NCBI RefSeq assembly: GCF_017875645.1
Contig: NZ_JAGGMR010000001.1
Location: forward strand, 2,170,001-2,234,000
Direction: 5' to 3'
Length of the DNA: 64,000 nt
Source of the DNA: Nocardia goodfellowii
Lineage (GTDB): Bacteria > Actinomycetota > Actinomycetes > Mycobacteriales > Mycobacteriaceae
The position numbers and the translations under genes are program-made. The notes beneath the pieces were generated by a model. That model worked only from the letters and a program-made list of their open reading frames with translations. It did not search any database and was not told the DNA's origin. Below, one piece after another: positions 9,164 to 18,507 of this stretch (position 1 is its first letter; each line of letters opens with the position of its first letter).

Positions 9164-9400
9164 CTAGATCTTCTGGCCGGCGGCGCGCAGGCGGGCGACG
9201 ACCGCCTCGATGCCGTCCCGGTCGATGGTCTTGATGCCCTTGGTGGAGACGGTCAGCGTGATGCGCCGGTCCTCGCTGGGCAGGTAGTAGGTCTTGCGCT
9301 GGATATTGGGGTTCCAGCGCCGGTTCGTCCGCTTGTGCGAGTGCGACACGGACTTGCCGAAGCCGGGCTTACGCCCGGTGACCTGGCAGTGGGCCGACAT
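9164..9400 (-). CDS. rpmB: Ribosomal protein L28, zinc-independent paralogue
   Basis: A 78-residue L28, starting [20 protein letters not shown] and containing [20 protein letters not shown]. It has a single cysteine, so it cannot form the CxxC...CxxC zinc site of the housekeeping form; it matches the mycobacterial rpmB2 type. First gene of the minus-strand operon, with GGAGGGAG just upstream of its ATG and a Zur-like site at 9419-9437. Confidence 0.96.
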   Translation of the reverse strand: MSAHCQVTGRKPGFGKSVSHSHKRTNRRWNPNIQRKTYYLPSEDRRITLTVSTKGIKTIDRDGIEAVVARLRAAGQKI

Positions 9401-9418
9401 GCGGGCTCCCTCCAGTAG

Positions 9419-9437
9419 ATGACAATCATTTTCGACA
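9419..9437 (-). promoter_or_regulatory. Zur-like operator for the rpmB operon
   Basis: Read on the minus strand the sequence is GTCGAAAATGATTGTCAT. It matches the left and central part of the actinobacterial Zur consensus GAAAATGATTATCATTTTC, with a weaker right arm. It lies 19-37 bases upstream of the rpmB start, suitable for blocking transcription when zinc is plentiful. Confidence 0.65.
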
Positions 9438-9473
9438 ACAGCTGTTCGAGACTGTACCGTTGCTCTTCGGTTA

Positions 9474-9491
9474 ATGGAAATCGTTGTCGAA
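9474..9491 (+). promoter_or_regulatory. Second Zur-like operator, for the mrf operon
   Basis: The sequence ATGGAAATCGTTGTCGAA agrees at 10 of 14 core positions with the minus-strand reading of the first site, in opposite orientation. It ends 10 bases before the GTG of the mrf-like gene and overlaps the ribosome-binding-site region (AAAGGAG). One site per arm suggests independent repression of the two divergent operons. Confidence 0.5.
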
Positions 9492-9501
9492 AGGAGTTCC
9501 G

Positions 9502-10806
9502 GTGGCTGTTCTCGAGCGCACGCCGGTCGTGCTGATCGCGGGCTTCGCGGGCCGTGCCACCGAGGGGGTGGACCATCTCGCCGCCGCGTCGGCCGCCCGT
9601 CCGGGCACCGCGGTGGTCCGGCATGACCTGCGCGAACTGCGCGAGGGCATCGTGCGGCGCACGGTATGGCAGGACGGACACGAACGCACCGAGGTGCTGG
9701 AATTGGCGCACGGCTGCGTCTCCTGCACGTTGCACGCTGACCTGCTGCCGCTGCTGTGCCGGCTGTCCGCCCGGGATTCGGTGCGGCGCATCGTGCTGGC
9801 GCTGGACCCGGCCTTCGAGGCCGAGGCGGTGTGCCAGGCGATCGAGGGCGTCGTGGTCACCGGGATCGTCGGGCGCGTGGACGGTCCGGCGGGCCGGGAC
9901 GTCCGCGTCGAAGCCGTGCTGACCTGCCTGGATGCCCAGACCTGGCTGGCCGACGCGACCGGTGACGAGACCCTCGCCGAGCGCGGTGCGGCCGCGGCCG
10001 ATGACGACCGCACGGTCGCACAGGTCGCCGTGGGCCAGGCCGACTTCGCCGATGCGCTGGTGGCGCTCGGGCCCGCCGTCGACGCCATGGATCAGGCGCG
10101 GCTGACGGAGGTGCTGGCCCGCCTGGTCCCCGACGCTCCGGTGTTCTGGACCGACGATCTCGCCACCGTCGGCGCCGCCGAGATCGAGCGGTTGCTGGCG
10201 CGGATCCCCGCCGGCTCGCGCCGCGGCCGGACCTTCGACGCGCACGCGCCGCTGCTGCGGGGTCAGCCGCCACTGAGCACCGAGCACGGCGTCACGCTGA
10301 TCGAATTCGCCGCGAGCCGCCCGTTCCATCCGGAACGCCTGCACGAGGCGCTGGACGTGTTGTTCGAGGGTGTGGTCACCGCGCGCGGCCGGATGTGGCT
10401 GGCCACCCAGCCCGACGAGGTGGTGTGGCTGGAGTCCGCGGGCGGCGGACTGCGCGTCGGTGGCGCCGGGCGCTGGCTCGCCGCGATGTCGGAAGACGAA
10501 GTGGCGCAGGCGGATCCGACCCGGCGCGCGCTCGCGGCGTTGCGCTGGGACGAAACCTTCGGTGACCGCGACATCTCGCTGGTGATCCTGGCTCACGACG
10601 CCGATCCCGCCGATATCCGGCACGCCCTGCACTGGGCGCTGGTGGAGGACGACGAACTGCGTCTGGTCGAACGCGCACCCGAGCGGGTGGCGCAGTGGGA
10701 AGACCCGTTCGGTGATTGGCACCGGGACCCCTGCGTGGATTTCGACTCGGCGGCCCCGGAACCGGACGCGGCGCAATCCAAATCTCAGAGAGGAGAAGGT
10801 AAGTGA
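9502..10806 (+). CDS. mrf: COG0523 (CobW-like) protein of the Mrf type
   Basis: A 434-residue COG0523-family protein. It retains the cysteine block [17 protein letters not shown] and a long C-terminal domain ([20 protein letters not shown]...[20 protein letters not shown]). The N-terminal stretch [14 protein letters not shown] stands where family members have the GxxGxGKT P-loop; the lysine is missing, so GTP binding in the usual way is unlikely. HGCVSC and the C-terminal half resemble mycobacterial Mrf (Rv0106 type), which recruits a hibernation factor to zinc-depleted ribosomes. Co-location with C-minus ribosomal genes fits. Start GTG 9502 has AAAGGAG 6 bases upstream; the end overlaps rpmE by 4 bases. 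Confidence 0.85.
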   Translation: MAVLERTPVVLIAGFAGRATEGVDHLAAASAARPGTAVVRHDLRELREGIVRRTVWQDGHERTEVLELAHGCVSCTLHADLLPLLCRLSARDSVRRIVLALDPAFEAEAVCQAIEGVVVTGIVGRVDGPAGRDVRVEAVLTCLDAQTWLADATGDETLAERGAAAADDDRTVAQVAVGQADFADALVALGPAVDAMDQARLTEVLARLVPDAPVFWTDDLATVGAAEIERLLARIPAGSRRGRTFDAHAPLLRGQPPLSTEHGVTLIEFAASRPFHPERLHEALDVLFEGVVTARGRMWLATQPDEVVWLESAGGGLRVGGAGRWLAAMSEDEVAQADPTRRALAALRWDETFGDRDISLVILAHDADPADIRHALHWALVEDDELRLVERAPERVAQWEDPFGDWHRDPCVDFDSAAPEPDAAQSKSQRGEGK

Positions 10807-11072
10807 AGGCAGGAATTCATCCGGACTACCACCCCGTGGTGTTCGAGGATCAGAGCACCGGCAAACGGTTCTTGACCCGCTCGACCGCGACCAGTACGCG
10901 CACCGTCGAATGGACGGACGGCAACACCTACCCGCTGCTGGTGGTGGACGTGACCTCGGACTCGCATCCGTTCTGGACCGGCACCCACCGCGTCATGGAC
11001 ACCCAGGGCCGGGTGGAGAAGTTCGAGCGCAAGTACGGCCGGCGCACCCCGCGCGCGATGAAGGAGAGCTGA
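10803..11072 (+). CDS. rpmE2: Ribosomal protein L31 type B, zinc-independent
   Basis: An 89-residue type B L31 with [20 protein letters not shown] and [21 protein letters not shown]. It has no cysteines. The GTG start overlaps the mrf stop (GTGA), with GAGAGGAGAAGG upstream, so it is co-translated with mrf. In other actinobacteria type B L31 replaces the zinc-binding type under zinc limitation. Confidence 0.97.
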   Translation: MKAGIHPDYHPVVFEDQSTGKRFLTRSTATSTRTVEWTDGNTYPLLVVDVTSDSHPFWTGTHRVMDTQGRVEKFERKYGRRTPRAMKES

Positions 11073-11073
11073 C

Positions 11074-11247
11074 ATGGCGGTCCCGAAGCGGCGGATGTCG
11101 CGTTCCAACACCCGCAGTCGCCGAGCGCAGTGGAAGGCGACCGCCCCGGACCTGGTCGAGGTCAAGGTCGTCGGTGCGGCGCACAAGGTTCCGCGCCGCC
11201 TGGTCAAGGCGGTGCAACTGGGCCTGGTCGACCCGTCCCGGCTCTGA
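11074..11247 (+). CDS. rpmF: Ribosomal protein L32, zinc-independent
   Basis: A 57-residue protein beginning [20 protein letters not shown], the L32 signature. It lacks the C-terminal cysteines of zinc-binding L32. It starts 1 base after the rpmE stop, with AAGGAGA upstream inside rpmE. Last gene of the plus-strand arm. Confidence 0.96.
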   Translation: MAVPKRRMSRSNTRSRRAQWKATAPDLVEVKVVGAAHKVPRRLVKAVQLGLVDPSRL

Positions 11248-11255
11248 TCGCGATA

Positions 11256-11300
11256 CCGTGCCCGGCCGTGCTTTCCGTGCGGCCGGGCACGGCTTTCGCA
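11256..11300 (+). terminator. Terminator after rpmF
   Basis: Perfect 13-bp GC-rich stem (11256-11268 with 11280-11292) with an 11-base loop, starting 9 bases after the rpmF stop. Only a short CTTT follows. Confidence 0.75.
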
Positions 11301-11545
11301 GTCGATCACCAGAGACTTGCCACCGTGGTCGCGAGGATGATCCCCCCGTCCGAAATCACTGGATGGCCGCAGCAATTATTTGGCTAATGATTGTGTTGAA
11401 AGCACCTGGAGTTTTTCCGAAAGCCCAGCTAGCGGGCCGATAACCATGGGGGGAATTCCATACTGGGAGTTGGTTTTTGGTGACCGTAAAAGTCCTAATG
11501 CAGTGATGAAATCGTGTCGTCCCGCCGGTACATTCATTCGCGAGG
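11301..11545. other. Non-coding stretch, lower GC than its surroundings
   Basis: About 250 bases between the rpmF terminator and the terminator of the DUF1906 gene. No credible reading frame is seen on either strand. AATGATTGT at 11386-11394 is identical to the core of the first Zur-like site, but the flanking positions do not match well. Confidence 0.5.
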
Positions 11546-11576
11546 GCGGGTTCTCCCGGGTAACTGAGAGAACCCG
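11546..11576 (-). terminator. Hairpin downstream of the DUF1906 gene
   Basis: A 10-bp stem, GCGGGTTCTC (11546-11555) with GAGAACCCGC (11567-11576), lying 31 bases after the stop codon of the minus-strand gene that ends at 11608. Confidence 0.6.
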
Positions 11577-11607
11577 CTCATCGCCAAATGTGGCGCTCCG
11601 TCGACTG

Positions 11608-12627
11608 CTACTCGGCCCGGCCGGAATCGATTCGATCCCGGTCGCCCTGGCCGGACAGTCCGGGTAGATCGGGAATCAACGCCTCCAGCCGGGCACCCAC
11701 GGCTGTCGCCGGCCCCTCGATCAGGGACAACGGCCAGGGCCAGCGCGGCCCCTCCAATCGCCGCACCTCCGCCACCAGCTCGGCGGTCGTCGCCTCCAGC
11801 GCGCCGATCTGCGCGCGCAACGCCTCGGTGTCGTCCTCCAGCTCGTCGATCCGGCGCAGCGCCGCCGCTACACCGTCGACCAGCGTCAGACTCCGGCCCT
11901 CGGCGTCGACGCCCAGCTGTGGCCACCCCGCCAGCCCCGGACCGCGCAACTGGATCTGGATGTCGCGCAGCACTTCCTCTTGTTCCGGCGTCACGTCCGG
12001 CTCCTCCTGTACGAAATCCCACTGCCCGAAATCGACCGTCTCGGCGACATTCACGTCGCACTCCACACCGCCGACCACCTGCTGACGCAGCGTCTGATGA
12101 ATGTTGCGGCGCGACTCCACATTGCCGCCCGACCAGGCGTCGGTCTGCCAGGCCCACACCGCGTGACCGGAATCCAGCGCCCGGCTCAACGGCCAATACC
12201 CGCCGTAGATACCGACATTCGCGCGACCGAGCACCGTCGCCGCGCCATCCAGGTAGGCGTTGATCGGAGCCTGCTGCCCCGGTGTGGCGTCGAAATCGAC
12301 CGAGAAATAGATGGGCCGGTCGGTGCGCCCGCCGCAACGCAGCACCTGCGCCAGACCGAGCTCGGCGTCCAGCGCGCCCGCGTCGTAGCCGTCGAGCATC
12401 CGATCGGCCGTGGTCTCCCAGTTCGACACGATCGAAATACCGTGCGCTCGAAGATCGTCCGCCTCGGCCGGAGTGAGCAGCTTGCCGGGCAGCGAAGGAC
12501 CACCGGAACTGAGATACCGGACCACGAAATCGAATCCGGCCGCCCGGATGGCCGCGCCACCCGGCCGTCCGCCCGCGTAGTCCAGCCCCAACCGCTGTGG
12601 CGACACCGCGGCGCTCGCCATGGTCAC
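11608..12627 (-). CDS. DUF1906 glycoside-hydrolase-like protein with C-terminal coiled coil
   Basis: A 339-residue protein. Residues ~12-220 form a DUF1906 (Rv2525c-like) TIM-barrel domain: LGLDYAGGRP, FVVRYLS, IVSNWE, PIYFSVDFDAT, VGIYGGYWPL and VWAWQTDAWSGG. Residues ~225-339 hold a predicted coiled coil (RRIDELEDDTEALRAQIGAL) and a short tail. There is no signal peptide. DUF1906 domains occur in phage endolysins and in mycobacterial Rv2525c, whose absence alters envelope and drug sensitivity. Start GTG 12627 follows GGAGGGGG; ATG 12621 is an alternative. Possible peptidoglycan or arabinogalactan contact is inference. Confidence 0.8.
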   Translation of the reverse strand: MTMASAAVSPQRLGLDYAGGRPGGAAIRAAGFDFVVRYLSSGGPSLPGKLLTPAEADDLRAHGISIVSNWETTADRMLDGYDAGALDAELGLAQVLRCGGRTDRPIYFSVDFDATPGQQAPINAYLDGAATVLGRANVGIYGGYWPLSRALDSGHAVWAWQTDAWSGGNVESRRNIHQTLRQQVVGGVECDVNVAETVDFGQWDFVQEEPDVTPEQEEVLRDIQIQLRGPGLAGWPQLGVDAEGRSLTLVDGVAAALRRIDELEDDTEALRAQIGALEATTAELVAEVRRLEGPRWPWPLSLIEGPATAVGARLEALIPDLPGLSGQGDRDRIDSGRAE

Positions 12628-12709
12628 GCCGCGCTACCCCCTCCGAGCTCACACCGCATGTCTCCCACTGTAAGTGGGCCCGGCATGCGGTCGCGCGACT
12701 TCCCGTCGA

Positions 12710-13489
12710 TCAGCCCGGCTGCGCCGCCGGATGCTCGTCGACGAGGGTGGACTCGAACGGCCGGCGCAGCGGGGCCAGCAGCACCGCCGCGATTGGAATC
12801 GCCAAGGTGAGCAGACCCACCACGAAGGCCGGATAGGCGAAGTCGAACAGGTCGATGCCGTTGGGCACCGGTACGCCCGGCACGATGTCGACCTCGATCG
12901 CGGACAGCGCGAGCAATTGCGCGGCCATGACGGTCGCCCCGGCCAGCAGCGCGGCGCCCACCCGGGCCCGCACCGACTCCCGGTAGGTCAGCGTCAACCA
13001 CAGCGCGCCGGTGAAACCGAGCACCGCCACTACGCCGACGAAGTACAGCGGCAACGTCTCGACGGTGACCGCACCGCGCACCCGCACCGCGTGCACGCCG
13101 AGCATCACCGTGGTCACCAGTCCGAGCGCCGCGATCGCGCCACCGGCCAAGGACCGCGTCAGCTGAGACCGGTTCCCGGCGAGCACCAGACCGAGCAGGC
13201 AACCCAGCGTGGCCGGCGCCAGCGCCGCCACGATCGGCCCCACCTCGTAGCGCACCGGACTGTCCGAGACCGAGAAGCCCAGCAGCAGCACCAGACTCGC
13301 CAGCCAGAACCCGATCCCGCCGATCGAGGTCGCGCCCACGGTCAGCCAGGCCAGACCGGCGCGTGCCGAGATGTCCGGCGTGCCGGCGTGCCGGATACAG
13401 ATCAGACCGATCAGGGTCCCGAGCGCGGATACGCCGAACGCCAGTCCCAGCATCCAGCTACCCATGGCGAAGTAGCTGATCTCAGACAT
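12710..13489 (-). CDS. Polytopic membrane protein in the conservon operon, possibly MHYT-like
   Basis: A 259-residue protein with about seven transmembrane helices and a short hydrophilic C-terminus. Its ATG overlaps the end of the GTPase gene by 8 bases, so it is the fifth gene of the cvnABCD operon. The N-terminus (SYFAMGSWMLGLAFGVSALG) and repeated helix layout recall MHYT sensor domains, but the metal-binding His-Tyr motif is not clearly kept, so that family assignment is weak. A sensor or membrane partner for the conservon complex is inference. Confidence 0.7.
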   Translation of the reverse strand: MSEISYFAMGSWMLGLAFGVSALGTLIGLICIRHAGTPDISARAGLAWLTVGATSIGGIGFWLASLVLLLGFSVSDSPVRYEVGPIVAALAPATLGCLLGLVLAGNRSQLTRSLAGGAIAALGLVTTVMLGVHAVRVRGAVTVETLPLYFVGVVAVLGFTGALWLTLTYRESVRARVGAALLAGATVMAAQLLALSAIEVDIVPGVPVPNGIDLFDFAYPAFVVGLLTLAIPIAAVLLAPLRRPFESTLVDEHPAAQPG

Positions 13490-14099
13490 GCCGGCCGGTC
13501 CGCTCGAATTCCTGGGCGGTCAAACGCATCAGCGCGTATTCGGTGATCGCGGCCAGCGTGCGCCGCACCTCCTCGGCGCTGCGCGCGTCGATATCGATGA
13601 CCGGCACACCCTCCCGGATGGACAGCGCCTCGCGCACCTCGTTCAGCGGGAATCGCGGCGCGCCGGGGAAACGGTTGATCGCCACCAGGAACGGCAGTTT
13701 GCGGGATTCGAAATAGTCGACCGGCGCGAAACTGTCCTCGATCCGGCGGGTGTCCACCAGGACCACCGCGCCGATCGCACCGCGCACCAGGTCGTCCCAC
13801 ATGAACCAGAACCGGCGCTGGCCCGGCGTGCCGAACAGGTACAGCACCATGTTGTTCGGCAGGATGATCCGCCCGAAGTCCATGGCCACCGTGGTGGTGG
13901 TCTTCTCGGGGGTGGCCGCCAGGTCGTCCACCCCGACCGACGCGTCGGTCACCAGGGCTTCGGTGCGCAGCGGCACGATCTCCGACACCGCGCCGACGAA
14001 AGTCGTCTTGCCGGCACCGAATCCGCCCGCGATAACGATCTTGGTCGACGCGGTGCGGGCTTCTTCGAGCCCGAAGGTGCTAAAGGGCGCGGATTCCAC
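13482..14099 (-). CDS. cvnD: Conservon small GTPase-like ATP/GTP-binding protein (CvnD)
   Basis: A 205-residue protein with P-loop GGFGAGKTT (about residues 25-33), switch-like DFGRI and LFGTPGQRRFWFMW, and NRFP in the NKxD position (NRFP lacks the usual Asp, as in many members). It belongs to the GTP/ATP-binding component of actinobacterial conservons, which act with a sensor kinase-like protein in membrane signalling. It overlaps the DUF742 gene by 20 bases and the downstream membrane protein gene by 8. Confidence 0.9.
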   Translation of the reverse strand: MESAPFSTFGLEEARTASTKIVIAGGFGAGKTTFVGAVSEIVPLRTEALVTDASVGVDDLAATPEKTTTTVAMDFGRIILPNNMVLYLFGTPGQRRFWFMWDDLVRGAIGAVVLVDTRRIEDSFAPVDYFESRKLPFLVAINRFPGAPRFPLNEVREALSIREGVPVIDIDARSAEEVRRTLAAITEYALMRLTAQEFERTGRHV

Positions 14100-14478
14100 G
14101 CAGGGTCCTCTCCATCAGGGCACGGCGCTCGTCGTAACTCGCGTCGTCGGTCAGGGTCGAATGCACTCGCAGGGAACCGGCGACCACGAGATCTCCGATC
14201 ATCACCCGAACCAGCCCGAGTGGGCGATCCAGGCGACCGGCGATCTCGGCTACGGACAGTCGCTGGGTCCCGAGGTGCAGGATCTCCATCCGGACATCGC
14301 CGGCGGGCCAATTCGGGAAGGACGGAAACGACACCGTCTCGATCACCGCTTCCAGCGGTAGATCGACGGCGGATGCGGTGCGTCCTCCGGTGAGGGCATA
14401 GGGCCGGACCCGGCCGGGCCGGCGCGGCGACTCGCCTGTGGGATACGGGTCGACAGGGTTGGGCACAGGCGGACTCAC
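14080..14478 (-). CDS. cvnC: DUF742 conservon protein (CvnC)
   Basis: A 132-residue protein: a proline-rich N-terminus, then [20 protein letters not shown] and a winged-helix-like region with [20 protein letters not shown]. These are hallmarks of DUF742. The ATG overlaps the stop of the roadblock gene (ATGA, 14475-14478). It is thought to be the HTH-like partner in conservon complexes; its direct target is not known. Confidence 0.92.
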   Translation of the reverse strand: MSPPVPNPVDPYPTGESPRRPGRVRPYALTGGRTASAVDLPLEAVIETVSFPSFPNWPAGDVRMEILHLGTQRLSVAEIAGRLDRPLGLVRVMIGDLVVAGSLRVHSTLTDDASYDERRALMERTLRGIRAL

Positions 14479-14873
14479 ACGGTAGATCGGGCGGTGGCCT
14501 GAATGACCGTCCCGACCCGGTCGACGAGCAGGGCCATCTCATAGCCGATCCGGCCGATGTCGTGCTGCTTGGTGGCCAAGACCGCGAGATGCGAAGCCGT
14601 ACCGACGCTCATCACCAGAAGATAGCCGCGCTGCATATCGACGATCGACTGCATTACTTTGCCGCCGTCGAACAGTTGCACCGCGCCGGTGGCCAGGCTG
14701 GCCAGACCGGCGGTGATGGCGGCGAGTTGCTCGGCTCGCTCCTCGGGGAGATTGTCGCTGGTCGCCTGGAGTAATCCGTCCGCGGAGACGAGGACGGCGT
14801 GCGAGACACCGGGCACTTCCCGAGCGAACCGCGCGACCAGCCAGTTGAGATTCGCGTTATTGGATTCACTCAT
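14475..14873 (-). CDS. cvnB: Roadblock/LC7 domain protein (CvnB)
   Basis: A 132-residue roadblock/LC7 protein, starting [20 protein letters not shown], with [17 protein letters not shown] and the central [19 protein letters not shown]. Such proteins regulate small GTPases; here the partner would be the CvnD product. The ATG overlaps the stop of the histidine kinase gene by 4 bases, and the stop overlaps the DUF742 start by 4. Confidence 0.93.
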   Translation of the reverse strand: MSESNNANLNWLVARFAREVPGVSHAVLVSADGLLQATSDNLPEERAEQLAAITAGLASLATGAVQLFDGGKVMQSIVDMQRGYLLVMSVGTASHLAVLATKQHDIGRIGYEMALLVDRVGTVIQATARSTV

Positions 14874-17467
14874 ACAAATTCCCCATGTTCGTGTTTGGCG
14901 TCGGCGGCGCGGCGGCCACTGAAGACGCCGTTCAGGTGACGGGTCAGGTTCTCGCGGATCTCTTCCGGGTCCCGGATCCCGGACTCGGCGCTCGGATCGA
15001 CGCTGCCGGGGACCAATTGCGCGCCGGGCCGCCGGATCGGCAGACCGCCGCGGGTCCGGCCGGAGGATGCCGGGGTGCTGGCCTGGGCTGCCGCCTGCCA
15101 GCCGGAGTCGGCGGGCGAACTCCATTGGGTGCCCGCGGAATCCGACGCGGCCGAATCCACCAGCCACTCCGAGACCATGCGCTGGTAGATCGGCGCGGCG
15201 CCGCCGCCCTCGTCCGGTTCCGCGGCGACCGGTTCGAAAATCGGTGGGCCGAAGGTGCTTTCGGGCTCGTCGGCGACCGGGCGCAGCGGCACGGACGGAG
15301 CGGGGTCGGTCGCCGGTTCGGTGTCCGGGCGCAGCGGCACGGACGGAGCCGGATCGGTCACCGGTTCGATGTGGCGCGGCACCGCGTCGAGGGTGAAGCG
15401 GGACTCGTACCCGGCCGGGGCCGAGATCTCCGGGGCGGCCTCGGCTTCCGGCTCGGCTTCCGGCGGCAGCGGCAGCCGGCGCGGCAGACCGTACGCGGTG
15501 AGCTGAGGTGCGGGCGTCTCGGCCGGTTCGGGATCGGGCACCGGTTGCAGGCGCGGCGAGGAGGTGTGCGACAGCGGCAGGACGGGCGCGGTCGGGTGGT
15601 CGGACTCCGGCAGCGAGACCAGGCGCGCGGGCAGATGCACCGCGGCGGTGATCCCGGCGTTGTCGGCGATGGAGGCGGTCGAGGCGGTGCGGCGCAGGCT
15701 GACCTGGATGCCGTGCCGCGCCGAGAGATTGCTGACCACGAAAAGGCCCATCCGGCGGGCGGTTTCGAAGTTGACCTGACCGCCCGAGGCGAGGCGGTTG
15801 TTGGCGGCCGCCAGGTCCTCGTCGGACATGCCGAGCCCGCGGTCGATGATCTCGATCAGGTAGCCGCCGTCCACGGTGCGGGCCACGCCGACGCCGACCC
15901 GGCGGTCCGGCGGCGAATACCGCAGCGCGTTGTCGATCAGCTCGGCGAGCAGGTGCTCGATGTCGACCGCCGCCGCGCCGGGCACGATACCGTTCGGCAC
16001 CGAACCGATTTCGGCCCGCTGATAGTCCTCCACTTGGGAGATGGCGCTCCAGAGCATGTCGCCGAGGCCGACCGGCTCCAGGTGACCGCGGCGCAGTGGC
16101 GTGCCGGCCAGCACCAGCAGGTTGTCGCCGTTGCGGCGCATCCGGGTGGCGAGATGGTCGAGCCGGAACATGCTCTGCAGCCGGATCGGGTCTTCCTCGT
16201 TGCGCTCGAGTTCCTCGATCAGCGTCAGCTGCTGTTCCACCAGCGACTGACTGCGGCGCGACAGCGTCTCGAACATCTTGCCGATCTGTAGTCGCAGCGC
16301 CGCGAGATTGAGGGCCTGCTCGTGCATTTCGTCGACGGCGCGGGCGAGCTGGCCGATCTCGTCGCGGCCGGTGACCCCGACCGGGGTGATCTGCGGGGTG
16401 CTGCCGCCGGAGTAGACGATGGCCAGCTCCTCCGGGAGCCGGACGTGCGCGGTGTCGAGGACGTCGTGGCGCAACCGCCGAATCGACATGACCAGCGCCT
16501 GGGCCACCCACAGCGCCAGCGCCAAGCCGGCGAGCAGGGTGCCGATGATGATCGAGGTGTCGCGCATCGCGTCCTGGCGCGCGGTGGTCAGCGCCTCGCT
16601 GAGGACCCGTTCGACCGCACGCGCCCGGTCGGTCGCGGCCAGATCGTAGGTGGCGAGGCTGGTGCGCATGGATTCGACCAGGTCGGCGGCCCGGGTCGGA
16701 TCGGCGACTGCGGCCATGCGAGCCATCGCACCGCCCAGCAGTGGGCTCTGGTAGGGGGCGTCGGTCGGCATGATCTGGTCGTAGACCTGGATCAGCGCCA
16801 TCTCCGAGCCGGCCGCGGTCAGGATCCGGGCGGCCAGTTGCTCCTGCTGCGGGGCGGTGTTCTTGCCCGAGGTCATCATCCCGATGAGCATCTGCTGCTG
16901 GGCGAAGGCCCGGCGCGCGACCATGATCGAACTGGTCTGCAGCATGTAGCGCTGCGCGTTGTTGTAGGTGGAGGCCATGCCGTCGGAGGACGCGAGCGCC
17001 TTGTCGACGTAGCCGAGGATGGCGTCGAGCTGGGTGCTCAATTCGGTGGGCGGGGTAGCACGCGATTTGTCGCGCAGCACCTTCGCCGCGGCGATCGCCG
17101 AGTTCATGTCGACCAGCAGCACGGGGTCGGTTTGCGGCAGGCGCAGCGCCGTTTCCAGGTCGGCGACCGCCCGGTCGAACCGGGTGTTGGCTTTGCCGAT
17201 GCGCGGGTCGGCCGGGTCGGCGCTCTGGGTGTTGACCGCGGTCACGGCCAGTTCGGTACTGGCACCGGCGAATTCGATGATCTGGTGGGTGGCGGCGTTG
17301 TATTCGCTGGCCGCGCGCACCTGCTCCATGCCGTCCAGGTGATTGTCGACGCGCAACACCGCGAACGACATGGCCAGGATCACCGGTGGGAGGAGCGCGA
17401 TGGCGACCTTGCGGGCTACCGACCAGTTGGAGAAAATCGCCTGCCAGGATCGCGGTGCAGCTTCCAT
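14870..17467 (-). CDS. cvnA: Conservon sensor histidine kinase-like protein (CvnA)
   Basis: An 865-residue membrane protein. Layout: TM helix at ~20-40, ~270-residue extracytoplasmic all-helical sensor region, TM near residue 320, HAMP-like linker ([20 protein letters not shown]), dimerisation helix with [20 protein letters not shown], and an HATPase domain ([46 protein letters not shown]). A ~250-residue Pro/Glu-rich disordered tail contains tandem [10 protein letters not shown] repeats. In these proteins the classical H-box differs, so kinase activity is uncertain. ATG 17467 is chosen over an upstream in-frame start because the family begins just before the first TM. Confidence 0.9.
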   Translation of the reverse strand: MEAAPRSWQAIFSNWSVARKVAIALLPPVILAMSFAVLRVDNHLDGMEQVRAASEYNAATHQIIEFAGASTELAVTAVNTQSADPADPRIGKANTRFDRAVADLETALRLPQTDPVLLVDMNSAIAAAKVLRDKSRATPPTELSTQLDAILGYVDKALASSDGMASTYNNAQRYMLQTSSIMVARRAFAQQQMLIGMMTSGKNTAPQQEQLAARILTAAGSEMALIQVYDQIMPTDAPYQSPLLGGAMARMAAVADPTRAADLVESMRTSLATYDLAATDRARAVERVLSEALTTARQDAMRDTSIIIGTLLAGLALALWVAQALVMSIRRLRHDVLDTAHVRLPEELAIVYSGGSTPQITPVGVTGRDEIGQLARAVDEMHEQALNLAALRLQIGKMFETLSRRSQSLVEQQLTLIEELERNEEDPIRLQSMFRLDHLATRMRRNGDNLLVLAGTPLRRGHLEPVGLGDMLWSAISQVEDYQRAEIGSVPNGIVPGAAAVDIEHLLAELIDNALRYSPPDRRVGVGVARTVDGGYLIEIIDRGLGMSDEDLAAANNRLASGGQVNFETARRMGLFVVSNLSARHGIQVSLRRTASTASIADNAGITAAVHLPARLVSLPESDHPTAPVLPLSHTSSPRLQPVPDPEPAETPAPQLTAYGLPRRLPLPPEAEPEAEAAPEISAPAGYESRFTLDAVPRHIEPVTDPAPSVPLRPDTEPATDPAPSVPLRPVADEPESTFGPPIFEPVAAEPDEGGGAAPIYQRMVSEWLVDSAASDSAGTQWSSPADSGWQAAAQASTPASSGRTRGGLPIRRPGAQLVPGSVDPSAESGIRDPEEIRENLTRHLNGVFSGRRAADAKHEHGEFV

Positions 17468-17770
17468 CCCGCCTCTATCCCTCAGCTCTCTCGATTGGGT
17501 CCCCCCGGCGCACGCTCGGCTGCGGTGCCTGTCCATAACCAACCAGAGGTCTTGTTAAATGGCACGTGAAACATACCGTGTCCGGTGACGAGCGGCAATT
17601 GAAACTCACAGCATGCTCGACTCGGGAATCTCACACGGGCAGAGCGCTTTTCGCTCCCGAATAGCGGTAACGCCGAACTCGGGCCTGCCGTCTATTCAGC
17701 GCGCAGTTCAGCCTGCAATTCGAGGGTTGCTGAATGATGACCAGCCCGCTCCGGCGTGTCGCGACCTCCC

Positions 17771-17789
17771 CTCTCAGTGCACTCTCAGT
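17771..17789 (+). promoter_or_regulatory. MprA-box-like direct repeat
   Basis: CTCTCAGT occurs at 17771-17778 and again at 17782-17789, an 11-base period (one helical turn), 22 bases ahead of the mprA start. MprA in mycobacteria binds loosely conserved 8-bp direct repeats with a CTCAG core and autoregulates its operon. The repeat is seen; binding is inferred. Confidence 0.6.
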
Positions 17790-17810
17790 CGGTGGGGCCA
17801 AACTGGGGGC

Positions 17811-18497
17811 ATGCGCATTCTGGTAGTCGACGACGATCGCGCCGTCCGGGAATCGCTGCGCCGATCGCTGACCTTCAACGGGTACACCGTCGACCTCGCC
17901 GTGGATGGCGTCGATGCCCTGGAGAAGGCCAACGCGCAGCGACCCGACGCCCTCGTCCTCGATGTGATGATGCCGCGCATGGACGGCCTGGAAGTGTGCC
18001 GTCGTCTGCGCAGCACCGGTGACGACCTGCCGATTCTGGTACTGACCGCCCGGGATTCGGTCTCCGAGCGGGTCGCCGGCTTGGACGCGGGCGCCGACGA
18101 CTATCTGCCCAAGCCGTTCGCGCTGGAGGAATTGCTGGCCCGGCTGCGCGCGCTGCTGCGCCGTCGCGCCACCGACCCGGACGACGCCTCGGAGGCCATG
18201 CGGTTCGCTGACCTGTCGCTGGACCCGGTCACCCGGGAGGTCTGGCGTGACAGCCGCTCGATCAGCCTCACGCGCACCGAGTTCTCGTTGCTGGAGATGT
18301 TGATGGCCAATCCGCGCCGGGTGCTGACCCGCAGCCGGATCCTGGAGGAGGTCTGGGGCTACGACTTCCCGACCTCCGGCAACGCGCTCGAGGTCTATAT
18401 CGGCTACCTGCGCCGCAAAACCGAGGCCGAGGGCGAACCGCGGTTGATCCACACCGTGCGCGGCGTCGGCTACGTGCTGCGCGAGACCCCTCCGTAG
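17811..18497 (+). CDS. mprA: Two-component response regulator MprA
   Basis: A 228-residue OmpR/PhoB-type regulator. Receiver domain (~1-120): acidic pocket VDDD, phospho-acceptor Asp in [12 protein letters not shown], switch Thr in LTARDS, Lys in YLPKPF. C-terminal winged helix (~130-225): [20 protein letters not shown] and [11 protein letters not shown]. Followed by a sensor kinase, a PDZ protease and moaB, exactly the mprA-mprB-pepD-moaB2 order of M. tuberculosis, where it controls the envelope-stress response and sigma factors. The ATG at 17811 begins the receiver domain and has GGGGG just upstream. Confidence 0.95.
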   Translation: MRILVVDDDRAVRESLRRSLTFNGYTVDLAVDGVDALEKANAQRPDALVLDVMMPRMDGLEVCRRLRSTGDDLPILVLTARDSVSERVAGLDAGADDYLPKPFALEELLARLRALLRRRATDPDDASEAMRFADLSLDPVTREVWRDSRSISLTRTEFSLLEMLMANPRRVLTRSRILEEVWGYDFPTSGNALEVYIGYLRRKTEAEGEPRLIHTVRGVGYVLRETPP

Positions 18498-18507
18498 GCC
18501 GGGAGTC

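Noticed and set aside
12674..13546. Long plus-strand frame opposite the conservon membrane protein
   Set aside because: Antisense shadow; Gln/Arg/His-rich with no hydrophobic or domain structure.
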